Source: Nostoc sp. 'Lobaria pulmonaria (5183) cyanobiont'
Lineage (GTDB): Bacteria; Cyanobacteriota; Cyanobacteriia; Cyanobacteriales; Nostocaceae
Assembly: GCF_002949795.1 (NCBI RefSeq)
Contig: NZ_CP026693.1
Coordinates: 57,771-121,770 of the forward strand
Length of the DNA stretch: 64,000 nt
Direction: 5' to 3'
Shown here: positions 54,301 through 63,401 of the stretch, in pieces
Layout of the letters: each line of letters begins with the position of its first letter
Numbering within the stretch: position 1 is the first letter of the stretch
The notes under the pieces: generated by a model
Seen by the model: the letters and a program-made list of their open reading frames with translations, nothing else
Told to the model about the DNA's origin: nothing
The model's database searches: none
Translations under genes and position numbers: made by a program

Positions 54301-57300
54301 ACATAAATTTTGAAAACCTACACATACTTCATGAAATAATTCATCTGAGCGATCTGGGTGAACAAACATTTCATATTCTGATTCCAATTTTTTAGTTAGC
54401 ACTTCTGTCACCCCACCTAGTTCTTCATAATCTTCTAGGGTAAGAGTGCGACTTTCATAGTCATTTTTCTCTGAAAGCTTGTTGTAAAGCTCATCTAGGA
54501 TCAAAGAAACTAAGGGTAGTGCTCCTTGCGTTCGCCCTACTTCATCCAGCAACTTATCTACTAAGTAGTTATGATCCTTATCTAACTCAAAATTTATCGC
54601 TTTTACTGTAGCAGGTTCTTCTATCGCCTTTTGTAACTCTGATCGAGTTATTTCTAGATCAGCAAACTTAGCTTCTGTCCAATATTGCTTGAGGGCAGAG
54701 TCTTGAAATTGCGGTTCAAAATCTGAACGTACTGTCAATACAATCCGTAACCATTCTGAATTTTGATTTATTGTCTGTATCAGCCATTTAATAAAATTCT
54801 CTCGCTCTTTCTCATCTTTACAAAGGGTAATTAGTTCTTCAAACTGGTCAATTACTAACAGCCGCTTATCACCAAGCCATTTAAGGCTATGGTTCTTCCA
54901 TTCAAATAATTTGTGGTCAAGTTCTTTGTTTTCTTTTTGAAATGAATTAATTGAATCCGACGTATTAGACTCCCCAAATAACAACAAATTAAGCCTCTTA
55001 AATATCTTATTTAACCAGGGAGTTTTATCTTCCTCTTGTTGCTCATAAGTTTGCTTAGGAGTAGTAAAACGAAGTATCTGGTCTAAGCTATCATTCAACG
55101 CTTTAATTGGAGATTCTCCAATACGGACTTTAATATACCACTGCTTTTTCGAGTCATATAACTGTGTTTCTAACTGCTTTTGTAATTCTTTCAGCTGCTT
55201 TCTAGACTGTTCTTGCAAGTTCTTCAACTGGTCTGCTAAATTTTTGCTATTTTCATTTAATTTTAGTTCTAATTGATTTTTAGCATTTAATTTATTTTCT
55301 TCTAATTTTACTTCTAACTCTGAATCATTCTGTAACTCTATTTGTTTTTCTATTTCTTTTAAATCTTCTAAAATTTGTAAAAACTGACTTGATTCTATCC
55401 TTATTTTTTTCTGTATAGACGCTAGCTGTTTACTCGTTTTTGCTTCTTCTAATTGATTATTAATTTTCTTTGTATCCTTCTGCTTTTGGTTTATTTCTTT
55501 TATACTTTTTTCCGTTTCCTGTAGAGGTTTTATAAATCCAATTAAATCTGTCAAATACTGACTTGATTCTATTTTTAATTTTTCTTGCCAATCTATTAAT
55601 TTCTGACTTGTATTTGCTTTTACTAATTGTTCTTTCAAGTCTTCTTCTTGTTTATTTAAATCTTCTAAATTATTTTTTTGTGTATTTAAGTATTTTATTC
55701 TATCTTTTAAATTTTCTAATTGCTCTTCTTGATCCTGCAATTCCTCCAACTTTAATTGTTTTTTTAAGTACTCTAACTGCTCCGTTCTCCAGTTAGGAAT
55801 TAATCCTGCCTTGACTAAGCTGGACTTACCTGTTCCAGGAGCGCCTACAACTACAGTCAAAGCATTTTGATCGACTTTCTCATAAAGCATTTTGATCTGT
55901 CTGTTTCTCCCAAAGAACAAGTGACTGTGTTCTTCTTCATAGGACTCCAATCCTCGGTAAGGATTATTTTCTGCGTTTAACGCTGGTGCATTCTCCAGTT
56001 TATTTAGCTCAAACCCAGGCAATAAAAAAATATATTCCCCTTTGCCGTGTTTCTTCAAGTGCCAGATTTCTGGGGTTTGTCGTTCGTATAGCTCTTCGCT
56101 TGGTGGCTCAACTTCATCGCGCAAATATGAATAAAGTTTGGTTGCTGTGATAATGTCACTGCTAAAGACATTTTTGCGTTTTTGTTCTTCTATTTGTCCT
56201 TTTAATACCCCTAAAAGTGCCGCAGCAAATGGAGAGTGTTTTCCATCGTCTTTTTGCCCTCGCTGTCCTAATAAATCCGAGGCTGTCTGATCTTGAGCTG
56301 CTGAAGTAATAACTTGCCATGCAGGATCTTTAATGAAGCGATCATAGCGTTGTTTATAGAGTGTGACATTCTCAGGAGTAGCTTTTCTCGTAAGGCTTGC
56401 CCAGCGGAATGAGCCAGCAAAGCAACAGTCTAAAATTGCCAACATATGACGACATTCGAGATTGATTAGGGCATCATGACATTCTTGCATTGTTATGTAG
56501 GTTATTGTATTATCAATAACGGCATTTTGAGGTATTAAGAAACCTGCTAGTTCTTTCCTATCGTCATAAGGATCTTTACCAATTCCATGCCCAGCAAAGT
56601 AGAAGAAAAGACGATCTTTGTTCGTAATATTTTCTTTTTTGTCGTCAACAGTTATTTGATTTTTTTTTAAGTCTTCAAACACTTCTTCAAGCTTTTCTTT
56701 AGTGGCTTGTTCATTTGTAAGCAACTGAACTTTATAGCCATATCTATCTTTGAGAATTTCACAAATTTTCTCTGCATCGTTAACAGCCGTCTCTAAAGGC
56801 TTTTTTTCATAGTTATTAATTCCAACAACGATTGCAAAACTATTCTCAAATTCATCACTCGATTTAGATGTTGATGAAACTAGGCTGCGCTGTTGAGTGG
56901 GAGTTAGTTGCTCTTGAGAGGTTGAATTTAGTTCAGGAACAGAGGGAGGTTGGGACGGTAGGCTATCTTTTTGCTCACTTATGTGTATTACTACATCTTC
57001 TTTTAAAGCGGTCGAAATATACTGCTCAATTTTTTTTTTCGGCGCTAGTGCTTCACTTAATGCCTTCAAACCTTCTGAATTATCTACAAAATAAGTCAAA
57101 TGATCACAAGCTACTTCTTTGTTGAGAATAATCTCTCTCCCTTCTGGAAGTTTCTTAATGCTATTCACTTCCACAGCAATATCATTCGGTTGACCAAGGA
57201 AAGGAAATTCTACAACTTGAGTACCTAACTTTTGTATCAGTCGCTTTAATTTACTAGCTTGTTTTCCTTCTTGCTCCATAGCCGCCCGGATAATAGAGGT

Positions 57301-60300
57301 ATTACCAGCAATCACTGAATAAGGAATACCTGGGTTAGGACTTGCAGCCAAATTTTTGAGAAAATCAGAATTAGGCTTCATTTCGTCTAGAGTGACATCT
57401 ACTGCTTCTATCGCACTAACTAGACACCCTAAAATTTTTACTGGCCAAGCAACGCTCGAAAGGCTATTAAGTCCAATTCCCAAAGCTAATGTTGCTAAAT
57501 CTTGAACCGTTGGCCAAGGAGAACCTGCGTTAGGAGTACCTAACATCACTAAATGTTGGACAATTTGATTACCTTCTTCTCGCTCAATAAACCAACGGGA
57601 AACTAACCCTCCCATTGAATGAGCGACAATCTGTAAAGTTTTACCGTGGTTAGCTGTTAGTCCCACTTTTACCAGTTCTGCCTTGAGAATACGAGCAATC
57701 TCTGAGATTGATGTATTAATGTTTTCGTAGTCAAAGGTTAGAATTAGGTCATAACATTCATTGAGAGAGCGTTGTTGTCCATCTATAGTCGCTTTAGCTC
57801 GTTGAACGCTCTTGACCATATCTTTGGTATCACCCAGAATGCCATGAACATAAAGCAAAATGTTTGTTGCTGTTTTGACCTGTGCTGGGATATCTTCTAC
57901 CAGGGTTACAGTTTGATTTTCAGCGACTTTAACTGCTTTTAAATAATAGTTTTCAGATTTTCGCCCCAGCTTTTCGCTAACTACTTTCACAAAACAGATC
58001 CAAATGGAGCCTTGTACGCTTCTATCTGTGCTGTATGGATTTGGCAATCGTTCTAACTGAATTTCCGTTCCGCCCTCTTGTGTTCTTTTTGCTCTACCTA
58101 AAGGTAGGAAAAAATCTCCGTCATAGGTTATAGGCAAAAGGTGTTCACTTTCTTTTAGAGAAATATCAGCTAACAATCTTAAAGGATTCTCTTTAGTAAC
58201 AGATTCGGGGTTCTCTACATCAGTAAGTTCCAACACACTTAACCTCGGATCAGTACCGCGACTATTAGTAAATTCGACAGTTTGAGTTATTTGAGAATCT
58301 TCTCGCAAGATGGGAGGTAAAATTATATTCCCCAAATTCCGACTGGCTTGAGATACGCTAGTTAACCGAGTATTTGCTTTTAAGCTCGGATGAGGTTGTA
58401 ACCTGATTCCTGAACCTAAATCATTCGGGTTTATGTCAGAAATAGGAGTTTTATCTAAAGGACGGATAGTAGTAATTGTAACTTGTGTAGTAATCCAATC
58501 TTCTAGATATTCTGCTGGGGTTTCAGACTTCGCCGCACGATCATAAACCCGATTCATTAAACGATTTAGGGTACTTTTATGAATAAGCCCTCGATCTATT
58601 CCTCTGTCTGCATCGTTAGTCCGAGATGGATCGAGTTCTGCCTGATTTAGCAATCTAGCATCAAACTCAGAGGTGCTAACAATCAATTTAAAGATATCTG
58701 TATACTCAGTAATTCTTTGCTTCCATAAAGAATCTGGCACTTCGGTTTTTAGAAATACATTCTTATTAGCCCAAGCTTCCTGCCCTGGCTCAAGCTTTAC
58801 GCTACCTGCTTCAAAAAAATCGTAACTACTTATATCGAAAAGCTCTGCAAGGTCGAGTAAAGCACAATAAAGTGTCTTGTCACTTTTATTAATTAGTTTT
58901 ATTTTAAATGCATGATCGTATCTATTTCCATCTATCTCCTTATACTCCAAGCGGACATCCTTTGATTGTAGAAATAATTCATTATATTTTTGATTTCTAA
59001 AATGAAATTCCATCTGCACATCATGTAATTGAATCAAACCATTACCTGAACTTCCAAGTTCAGCTATTACATTCCAACGTGCAATATGTTCTAAGCATTG
59101 AATGGCTTTTTGGGCATTCTCTTGAGTATAACCATCAATCTGATTGACTAGAGGGCGGTCGTCTTGAAGCCGGGCAATTACATATTGATTCTTACGGCAC
59201 AGCAGACGATACCTTATATCTTTGCTGTCTTTGTTCTGCTCTTCACGGACATAGGCCGACGGGTTGTCGTCAGGAGTTCTATGCTGAATGGCATTTCGTG
59301 CAAGATTTACCCCCTCTTCATCTCCTTCTAAGTAAACCCCTAAAGGTGGTAATGGTAGGCTAGTGATAACGGCTTTAAAAGTTTGGTCAGTAGCTAAGTT
59401 TTCAACACCACTAATTTCAATCTTACTTACAGATGACAATACTTGAGTTACTTTAGCTGTACCAATAGATTTAGATGAGTGGCGCAGGTCTTCAGTGTGG
59501 CTATCAAAGGTAAAGAGTGCTAGTGAAGTTGTTTCTTCCCTAGAAGGAAGTTGTATTCCATGAACAGCGCCCCCTTCAATTACCCAACCATATTTTTCGT
59601 TATGGCTAACTATAAAATAAGGCTCACGTTCTGCGATCGCACCATTCAGGAAAAGTTGATTTTCATCATTTGAACTATTCAATTCAAGTTGAGGAGACTG
59701 TTCGATAACTTGGCTACTAACTAAGGCTTTTGCCCGTCCCAACAAATCTCGATAGGTGAGGTTTCCCTTAGCTTGATGCAACGTATCTAATAAATAGTAA
59801 GAAAAAGCTCCCCGTGTTTGACCATCTCTATCAATTTCCTTCGCCTTCTGAGTAGCTTGACAAGCACTAAGAAGAACATGACGACCTCTAGGTATTTTCA
59901 AGCCAGTGGAATAATGTTCTTTGTTACTAGAATTAAATAGTGTTTTTAATTCTTCAAGTTTAACGATAAACTCTTCCGGGGGGCGGTTTCGCTTATCTGT
60001 ACTTGCAAGGCGTACTCCTGTTTCTTGTAATGTATCTCTAGTACCAGAACCCGAATGGCAGCAATCAAGGATAATAGATATGTGTGGCTGATTTTCTGAA
60101 AGTTCAGAAATAAGTTTTGCCAATTCTTTATCGGCTAAATCCCACCCCTCATTAGTTCGGCTATCATAACAGACCAAGGTTTCATTCAGTCGATTTAGCC
60201 CAATATCCACAAACTCTTCTGGTGCCTGCTCTTGAGAACCATGCCCACTGAAGTAGAACAGAACTGTATCACTGCTCTTAGCTTGACGCAAGTCATTCCG

Positions 60301-60510
60301 AAACTCATGAATAATAGCTGCACGAGTTGCTTCTTGATTTTTAAGTGTCTTCAGATGTAATGTATAACCTTCCTGTGTAACTCTTTGTTTTAAATACTGT
60401 TCCATTGCTGTAATATCATTAACACATCCCTTCAAAGGTGGTATTGAAGTAACAGAATTTGAATCATATTCATCAATTCCAACTAGTAGTGCATAAATAT
60501 TATTAGTCAT
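51337..60510 (-). CDS. Giant dual-caspase, alpha/beta-hydrolase, STAND NTPase, periplasmic-binding-protein fusion
   Basis: A 3057-residue protein with GGAG about eight bases upstream of ATG. Caspase 1 (about 1-270) has FSGHG (H90) and LDCCHSG (C151). A hydrolase/lipase-like domain (about 875-1150) has VHGILG (889-893), AHSMGG (S965) and CDHLTY (H1137). Caspase 2 (about 1220-1470) has FAGHG (H1308) and LDCCFAG (C1363). Then comes nSTAND1: NPYRGLESY, Walker A GAPGTGKSS (1556-1564), a long coiled coil (about 1575-1790), Walker B LLVIDQFEEL (about 1885-1892) and VRSDF. Two similar helical segments follow, then a membrane helix near 2594-2608, and a Leu/Ile/Val-type ligand-binding domain to the end. 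It fits a sensor that triggers proteolysis or lipid attack. Confidence 0.85.
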   Translation of the reverse strand: MTNNIYALLVGIDEYDSNSVTSIPPLKGCVNDITAMEQYLKQRVTQEGYTLHLKTLKNQEATRAAIIHEFRNDLRQAKSSDTVLFYFSGHGSQEQAPEEFVDIGLNRLNETLVCYDSRTNEGWDLADKELAKLISELSENQPHISIILDCCHSGSGTRDTLQETGVRLASTDKRNRPPEEFIVKLEELKTLFNSSNKEHYSTGLKIPRGRHVLLSACQATQKAKEIDRDGQTRGAFSYYLLDTLHQAKGNLTYRDLLGRAKALVSSQVIEQSPQLELNSSNDENQLFLNGAIAEREPYFIVSHNEKYGWVIEGGAVHGIQLPSREETTSLALFTFDSHTEDLRHSSKSIGTAKVTQVLSSVSKIEISGVENLATDQTFKAVITSLPLPPLGVYLEGDEEGVNLARNAIQHRTPDDNPSAYVREEQNKDSKDIRYRLLCRKNQYVIARLQDDRPLVNQIDGYTQENAQKAIQCLEHIARWNVIAELGSSGNGLIQLHDVQMEFHFRNQKYNELFLQSKDVRLEYKEIDGNRYDHAFKIKLINKSDKTLYCALLDLAELFDISSYDFFEAGSVKLEPGQEAWANKNVFLKTEVPDSLWKQRITEYTDIFKLIVSTSEFDARLLNQAELDPSRTNDADRGIDRGLIHKSTLNRLMNRVYDRAAKSETPAEYLEDWITTQVTITTIRPLDKTPISDINPNDLGSGIRLQPHPSLKANTRLTSVSQASRNLGNIILPPILREDSQITQTVEFTNSRGTDPRLSVLELTDVENPESVTKENPLRLLADISLKESEHLLPITYDGDFFLPLGRAKRTQEGGTEIQLERLPNPYSTDRSVQGSIWICFVKVVSEKLGRKSENYYLKAVKVAENQTVTLVEDIPAQVKTATNILLYVHGILGDTKDMVKSVQRAKATIDGQQRSLNECYDLILTFDYENINTSISEIARILKAELVKVGLTANHGKTLQIVAHSMGGLVSRWFIEREEGNQIVQHLVMLGTPNAGSPWPTVQDLATLALGIGLNSLSSVAWPVKILGCLVSAIEAVDVTLDEMKPNSDFLKNLAASPNPGIPYSVIAGNTSIIRAAMEQEGKQASKLKRLIQKLGTQVVEFPFLGQPNDIAVEVNSIKKLPEGREIILNKEVACDHLTYFVDNSEGLKALSEALAPKKKIEQYISTALKEDVVIHISEQKDSLPSQPPSVPELNSTSQEQLTPTQQRSLVSSTSKSSDEFENSFAIVVGINNYEKKPLETAVNDAEKICEILKDRYGYKVQLLTNEQATKEKLEEVFEDLKKNQITVDDKKENITNKDRLFFYFAGHGIGKDPYDDRKELAGFLIPQNAVIDNTITYITMQECHDALINLECRHMLAILDCCFAGSFRWASLTRKATPENVTLYKQRYDRFIKDPAWQVITSAAQDQTASDLLGQRGQKDDGKHSPFAAALLGVLKGQIEEQKRKNVFSSDIITATKLYSYLRDEVEPPSEELYERQTPEIWHLKKHGKGEYIFLLPGFELNKLENAPALNAENNPYRGLESYEEEHSHLFFGRNRQIKMLYEKVDQNALTVVVGAPGTGKSSLVKAGLIPNWRTEQLEYLKKQLKLEELQDQEEQLENLKDRIKYLNTQKNNLEDLNKQEEDLKEQLVKANTSQKLIDWQEKLKIESSQYLTDLIGFIKPLQETEKSIKEINQKQKDTKKINNQLEEAKTSKQLASIQKKIRIESSQFLQILEDLKEIEKQIELQNDSELEVKLEENKLNAKNQLELKLNENSKNLADQLKNLQEQSRKQLKELQKQLETQLYDSKKQWYIKVRIGESPIKALNDSLDQILRFTTPKQTYEQQEEDKTPWLNKIFKRLNLLLFGESNTSDSINSFQKENKELDHKLFEWKNHSLKWLGDKRLLVIDQFEELITLCKDEKERENFIKWLIQTINQNSEWLRIVLTVRSDFEPQFQDSALKQYWTEAKFADLEITRSELQKAIEEPATVKAINFELDKDHNYLVDKLLDEVGRTQGALPLVSLILDELYNKLSEKNDYESRTLTLEDYEELGGVTEVLTKKLESEYEMFVHPDRSDELFHEVCVGFQNLCEQCEHLQKIFAGFYLLAEWQEAQAIVEGKVVKFRNDLEELPTTDTTLSNEQNLVKDSQRIITFYFLGEWQEEQAIGEVKEIKSLSVDREELSTSATIPITDETSLISQQKLSVTCLLPHLAGKFHYLILISPLLSQYLDLENSFHKFEKSCQNYEEFRKLYEQHKESYQKWDKTIQNVMLRMVAVDSQLARRPVLRSELEYSHPEENKRVNEVIEAFVKARLLVQEQNIVEPVHDVVVLKWGRLITWKKDADENVPLSLRRRLKHDTEDWQENEKEQKYLWDKDHRLVLLEKVSNSNDNWLNKLEDEFVKESLKKRQIQKDEELSEDIESLSITRKAAISSKAEQEYKNFINSEQLDRDLQSLREKTIRNVMLRMVVVDGVELARRRVLKSELVYPKPEENERVNQVVEAFISADLLLRTSQGEKIYVEPNCDLVQAWDRLRIWTQNQKEHLILLRWLTPEAVSWQDNNKEPSFLWSRNRHLDSLEQVVKSDDNWLNQLENEFVNKSIDKKRSDLTKSRILRGSSLILPVTLFFGIFSSIQKSSNNQNLVVNVSPISTPSSTPQFERDREISSGEKILTTPDQLTWLKQAGVQASATNNFDKAVKYLKEYRDKQSNDPEALIYLNNAMIGNHKSYMIATSVPVSSDINSALEMLRGVAQAQDEINKKGGINGILLKVLIADDNDDKDIAKKLVKNSDVLGVVEHFSRDVTLEAEKIYHAGKLVAISPISASTKLTGSSNYIFCTAPNDSKVAKSLVGYMRSKLGKKNAAVLYNSKSASSESLKSEFEKFLSKEGGQVSSVFDLSAPNFKANKSIEESINTGAEVLVLLPNTGKLDDTLQVVKANKANKKQLPLLGGEDVYTPKVLEEGKDYAVGMVIAVPWHILVPHNNYNFPQDSRKLWKADVNWRTAMSYNATVALIEGLKKTSTPPTREGLAQILGSPDFTAMGATGEVKFDAKGDRNQGIQLVEIKPNTKSRSKSGYDFVPIP

Positions 60511-60894
60511 GATTAGTCTCCTGAATTGAATAATCTATTAGTGGAACTTAGACAAAAAGTAGCCATAAAAAAGCCTCAAGTCTATATGCAGAGGGACTTT
60601 GACATCGTTTTGCCTAGTTTCTTGATATATCTAGGTTTCAATCATTTTTGAGCATTTGGTGTATTTTCCTTGCCCTGTATGGATTTGAGGTTTGTTTATG
60701 CCTCAAAAATGTTTAAGTCCCGTTAGAGGATATTTTAAAAGTCAAAACCAGTCAAAAATTATGCCAGTTGTCTGACCATAATACGAATCATGGCAATATA
60801 GATGAATGTCTCGGACGTGATGCAAAGCTTCAATAACGTCGTCTAAAACCCTTATTCTTTGTCAACTTTCAAAAATTTTCGGTCTACTGATTTT
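60511..60894. other. Spacer upstream of the giant caspase gene
   Basis: About 380 bases with no gene. It should hold the promoter of the caspase gene on the minus strand. No clear operator palindrome was seen. Confidence 0.5.
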
Positions 60895-61002
60895 TTAGCA
60901 TTGCTCAATCATGTCTACTACAACTTGACTCATCTTCAGCCCACGTAAAGCGCAAGCTGCATGAAACTGCTTCTTCAAGTCGTCTGTAATACTAATGTGC
61001 AT
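60895..61002 (-). CDS. Tiny ribbon-helix-helix-like protein, 35 residues
   Basis: From an ATG at 61002 the minus strand encodes MHISITDDLKKQFHAACALR followed by GLKMSQVVVDMIEQC and a stop. The pattern, a strand (HISI), DDLKKQFHAACALRG and KMSQVVVDMIEQ, is the classic ribbon-helix-helix fold of ParG/CopG-like regulators. It may be complete, as such domains can be about 40 residues, or the tail of a longer antitoxin. It lies upstream of the caspase gene on the same strand and might regulate it. Confidence 0.5.
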   Translation of the reverse strand: MHISITDDLKKQFHAACALRGLKMSQVVVDMIEQC

Positions 61003-61167
61003 AGCGGTTATTCTAAGTAGTGTCTATACAAAGCTACAAATGCACAGAACATGATTCCAGATTGATATTAGCAATATTCAGTAAATTTACGATAGGAGCT
61101 AAAATCAGAGCAAACGTATCTAAAGTACAATAATCCTTTAATAGCAAGGGTTTCGGCGTTTTTCTAT

Positions 61168-61550
61168 TTAGCCAATTTTTTCATCAATATCCTTATGCCG
61201 TAAGGGTTTCAGAAATACCGTGCGTTTGCCCTGATTCTGCTTTGATGATTTCAACACCGCCAATACCTGCAAAATCTCCCTCACTGCCGCTTTCTCTTGC
61301 TCCATCTGCTGAACCCGGTTCAACAAGCCAAGCTCTTGGGAATGTACTTTGATCACTTTATCAAGTGATCAAAGTACATTCCAAAACTCGTAATGATAGT
61401 ACGCCTGTGGGTAATTTCTGCTATCCCTGGTAATCGCCAATGAATACTGCCGCTTCCCTCGCCCTTATTTCGCCGCATTTTACTAGGGGATATCTCATTA
61501 CTAGGACTAACGCCCTTGCGTTGGTAATGTTTACTAGGGCTATTACTCAT
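61168..61550 (-). pseudogene. Frameshifted small cyanobacterial protein interrupted by a hairpin
   Basis: The 5' part reads MRRNKGEGSGSIHWR, the start of a widespread small cyanobacterial protein, then the frame changes. The neighbouring frame continues NYPQAYYHYEFW, which is the expected next block. After that a 20-bp hairpin (61339-61382) breaks the sequence, and the 3' part resumes as RVQQMEQEKAAVREILQVLAV. Two short frames overlap in the middle. The family is thought to be DNA-related, but its role is not established. Confidence 0.7.
61339..61382. repeat. Perfect 20-bp-arm hairpin insertion
   Basis: GGAATGTACTTTGATCACTT (61339-61358) against AAGTGATCAAAGTACATTCC (61363-61382) with the loop TATC. 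It lies inside the broken small gene at 61168-61550, suggesting a mobile hairpin element. Confidence 0.75.
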
Positions 61551-61690
61551 TTACCCTAATCCGCTTTTCTCACAGATGCGATCGCTGTTCTTATTTTTTG
61601 CATATTAATACAAAGTTGATGACATGAATGCTCATGCCACCTTCTCGTAAGCTACGTTATTACTGCTTACAACAATAAACCTAAAATGTT

Positions 61691-62023
61691 ATGCTGGCAA
61701 GTAGCAACGGTAAAAAAATTACTACGATGATAGATATTGAACACATCGCAACATTCAAATGGGGTAATAAACAAGCTAAAAAACTAACAGAATTACGTGG
61801 AAATATCCCCCGTCGTCAGCTTGAGCAAAAAACTACTGACCTTGGACTAAAGGTTGCACATCAATATATCCAGCAATTAGAGCAGCCTGACTATTATGCT
61901 ACCCGCCTCAAAAGTGGAACAATCACTGTTTCAGTAGAGGTTGTTAACGTTTTGTGTGAAGCACTGAATGCCGATATTACCGATTTTTTCGATACTGCCA
62001 AAATAATTACTGTTGTTGCTTGA
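61691..62023 (+). CDS. XRE-family HTH regulator
   Basis: A 110-residue protein (or 98 if the ATG at 61727 is used, giving MIDIEHIATFKWGNKQAKKL). The segment LTELRGNIPRRQLEQKTTDL is the first half of a Cro/C1-type helix-turn-helix, with VAHQYIQQLEQPDYYATRLKSG following and SVEVVNVLCEALNADITDFF the last two helices. It lies 110 bases upstream of gene A copy 2 on the same strand and may control it. It is a different protein from the regulator next to copy 1. Confidence 0.75.
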   Translation: MLASSNGKKITTMIDIEHIATFKWGNKQAKKLTELRGNIPRRQLEQKTTDLGLKVAHQYIQQLEQPDYYATRLKSGTITVSVEVVNVLCEALNADITDFFDTAKIITVVA

Positions 62024-62132
62024 CGCTTGTCCGTTGGTAACGGTAAAATAGAAACATACAAAACAAAAGGCGACCGCTTAAGTTTCGTAGGCTCTGCGAT
62101 CACCCTTTGACCTTTTTACAGGAGTTTCTATT

Positions 62133-62951
62133 ATGACCCATGTAAGGTATACACAGCAAGCCCTCTCCCGCTATAATCTACCCCGCATCAAAAGAATTGC
62201 TGCCGAACTCGGCGTAATACCCACTGGAGACAAAAGAGCGGCCCAAACCTGGATAAACGCAATTATCACCCACCAATCCACCCAAACTCACAAAGTCACC
62301 GACAACCAAGCCACAGCCCAAGCCGAACTCGACAGCTACATCGCTGACCAAGCCCAAGCCATAGCTCCCGAACCCCTTACAATAGTCGAAATCTCTTTTG
62401 ACCATCACGAATATTACGCTGATGACAAACTGGTAGCCAGCATCAGCCATGACGACAACCATTTAACGCAACGCTGGGTAGTCATGGTTAACGATAAAGA
62501 AGTATTTCGTGCCAATACTCTAATGCGTTGCGATCGCTTCATCTACACTCACTACAAAGACGGTACATTACCTGTGCAGGAAAAAGAAGCAACACCCCCC
62601 ACGACCGAAAACCAAATCATGGCGCATATCTTCAACGAGTGCCAGAATTATGGGTTTGAAATTCTCGGTGATGGGATTTACAACAACAAGGGCGTGAAAC
62701 TGGGGCAAGTCGGATGCACTGACGGGAACTGGTGGGTAAAGAGGCGTTATTCAGGTCAGCAGCAGTATTCTAACTCGGTATATGATGCAGTGCGTAGGCT
62801 TTGCCCGTCGCAGACATCGCTGTCGATGGTGGACGTGTCTACTGATAGCAAATCCATTTTTGATGAATATATTTTAGACCAACCGTTAGAACAGCTAACT
62901 GGCAATAAATTGCAACGGCTGCTGGAGAAAGCGGAGTTAGTCACAGCGTAA
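62133..62951 (+). CDS. Gene A, copy 2 (intact): duplicated plasmid protein with SAP-like start
   Basis: A 272-residue protein, the intact partner of the copy at 47822. The N-terminus LPRIKRIAAELGVIPTGDKRAAQTWINAII resembles a SAP DNA-binding motif. The central region (FDHHEYYADDKLVASISHDDNHLTQRWVVMVNDKEVFRA) and the C-terminal part (MAHIFNECQNYGFEILGDGIYNNKGVKLGQVGC, then YSNSVYDAVRRL) are unknown. ACAGGAG precedes the start. A leader hairpin lies upstream. It heads a cassette A-B-C followed by another small gene. Function unknown, but duplication suggests selection. Confidence 0.7.
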   Translation: MTHVRYTQQALSRYNLPRIKRIAAELGVIPTGDKRAAQTWINAIITHQSTQTHKVTDNQATAQAELDSYIADQAQAIAPEPLTIVEISFDHHEYYADDKLVASISHDDNHLTQRWVVMVNDKEVFRANTLMRCDRFIYTHYKDGTLPVQEKEATPPTTENQIMAHIFNECQNYGFEILGDGIYNNKGVKLGQVGCTDGNWWVKRRYSGQQQYSNSVYDAVRRLCPSQTSLSMVDVSTDSKSIFDEYILDQPLEQLTGNKLQRLLEKAELVTA

Positions 62952-63074
62952 ATCTTGGGCTTCGCCTGGGAAAAGGTTAAAGGGAAAGGGGAAAAGGTAA
63001 ATTTCTTCATTCCCTTCCCCTTTGCCCTTTCCCCCTTTCCCTAATTATTTATTCACCAATCCCCCATTAAATCT

Positions 63075-63401
63075 ATGCAAGCCACAATCTCAATCCCTCA
63101 ACACTGGGGCTACCCTCGCTTTGGTTTGGAGCAGCGCACAGAACAAGGCATGATTCTAGGACTTTACCACTACCCATCAGGCACAGAATTGGCTGAACAA
63201 TTCGGTGATGGCTGGCGTTATGTCCTGATGCCTAACAAAAACTCTGACGAAATATCGTACTTGCAAGAGGATCAAATCCAACCGCTTACACCAGAAGAAT
63301 TATTCTCAGAAATTACCGCAGAGATTGAGTTTTATCAACAGCAAATACTAATTCTGCAACAACAGTTAATCGTAGTCACCGGAGGTTTTACAAATGCCTA
63401 A
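63075..63401 (+). CDS. Gene B, copy 2 (intact), 108 residues
   Basis: The protein reads MQATISIPQHWGYPRFGLEQ... YHYPSGTELAEQFGDGWRYVLM, then PLTPEELFSEITAEIEFYQQ and a glutamine-rich coiled end. A small beta-rich domain (GYPRFGLEQRTEQGMILGLYHYP) is followed by a helix. Unrecognised family, but clearly conserved between the two copies. It ends eight bases into gene C. Confidence 0.65.
   Translation: MQATISIPQHWGYPRFGLEQRTEQGMILGLYHYPSGTELAEQFGDGWRYVLMPNKNSDEISYLQEDQIQPLTPEELFSEITAEIEFYQQQILILQQQLIVVTGGFTNA

Noticed and set aside
54900..55800. Separate coiled-coil gene within the giant caspase protein
   Set aside because: The coiled coil lies between Walker A and Walker B in one continuous frame and is best seen as an insertion in the STAND domain.
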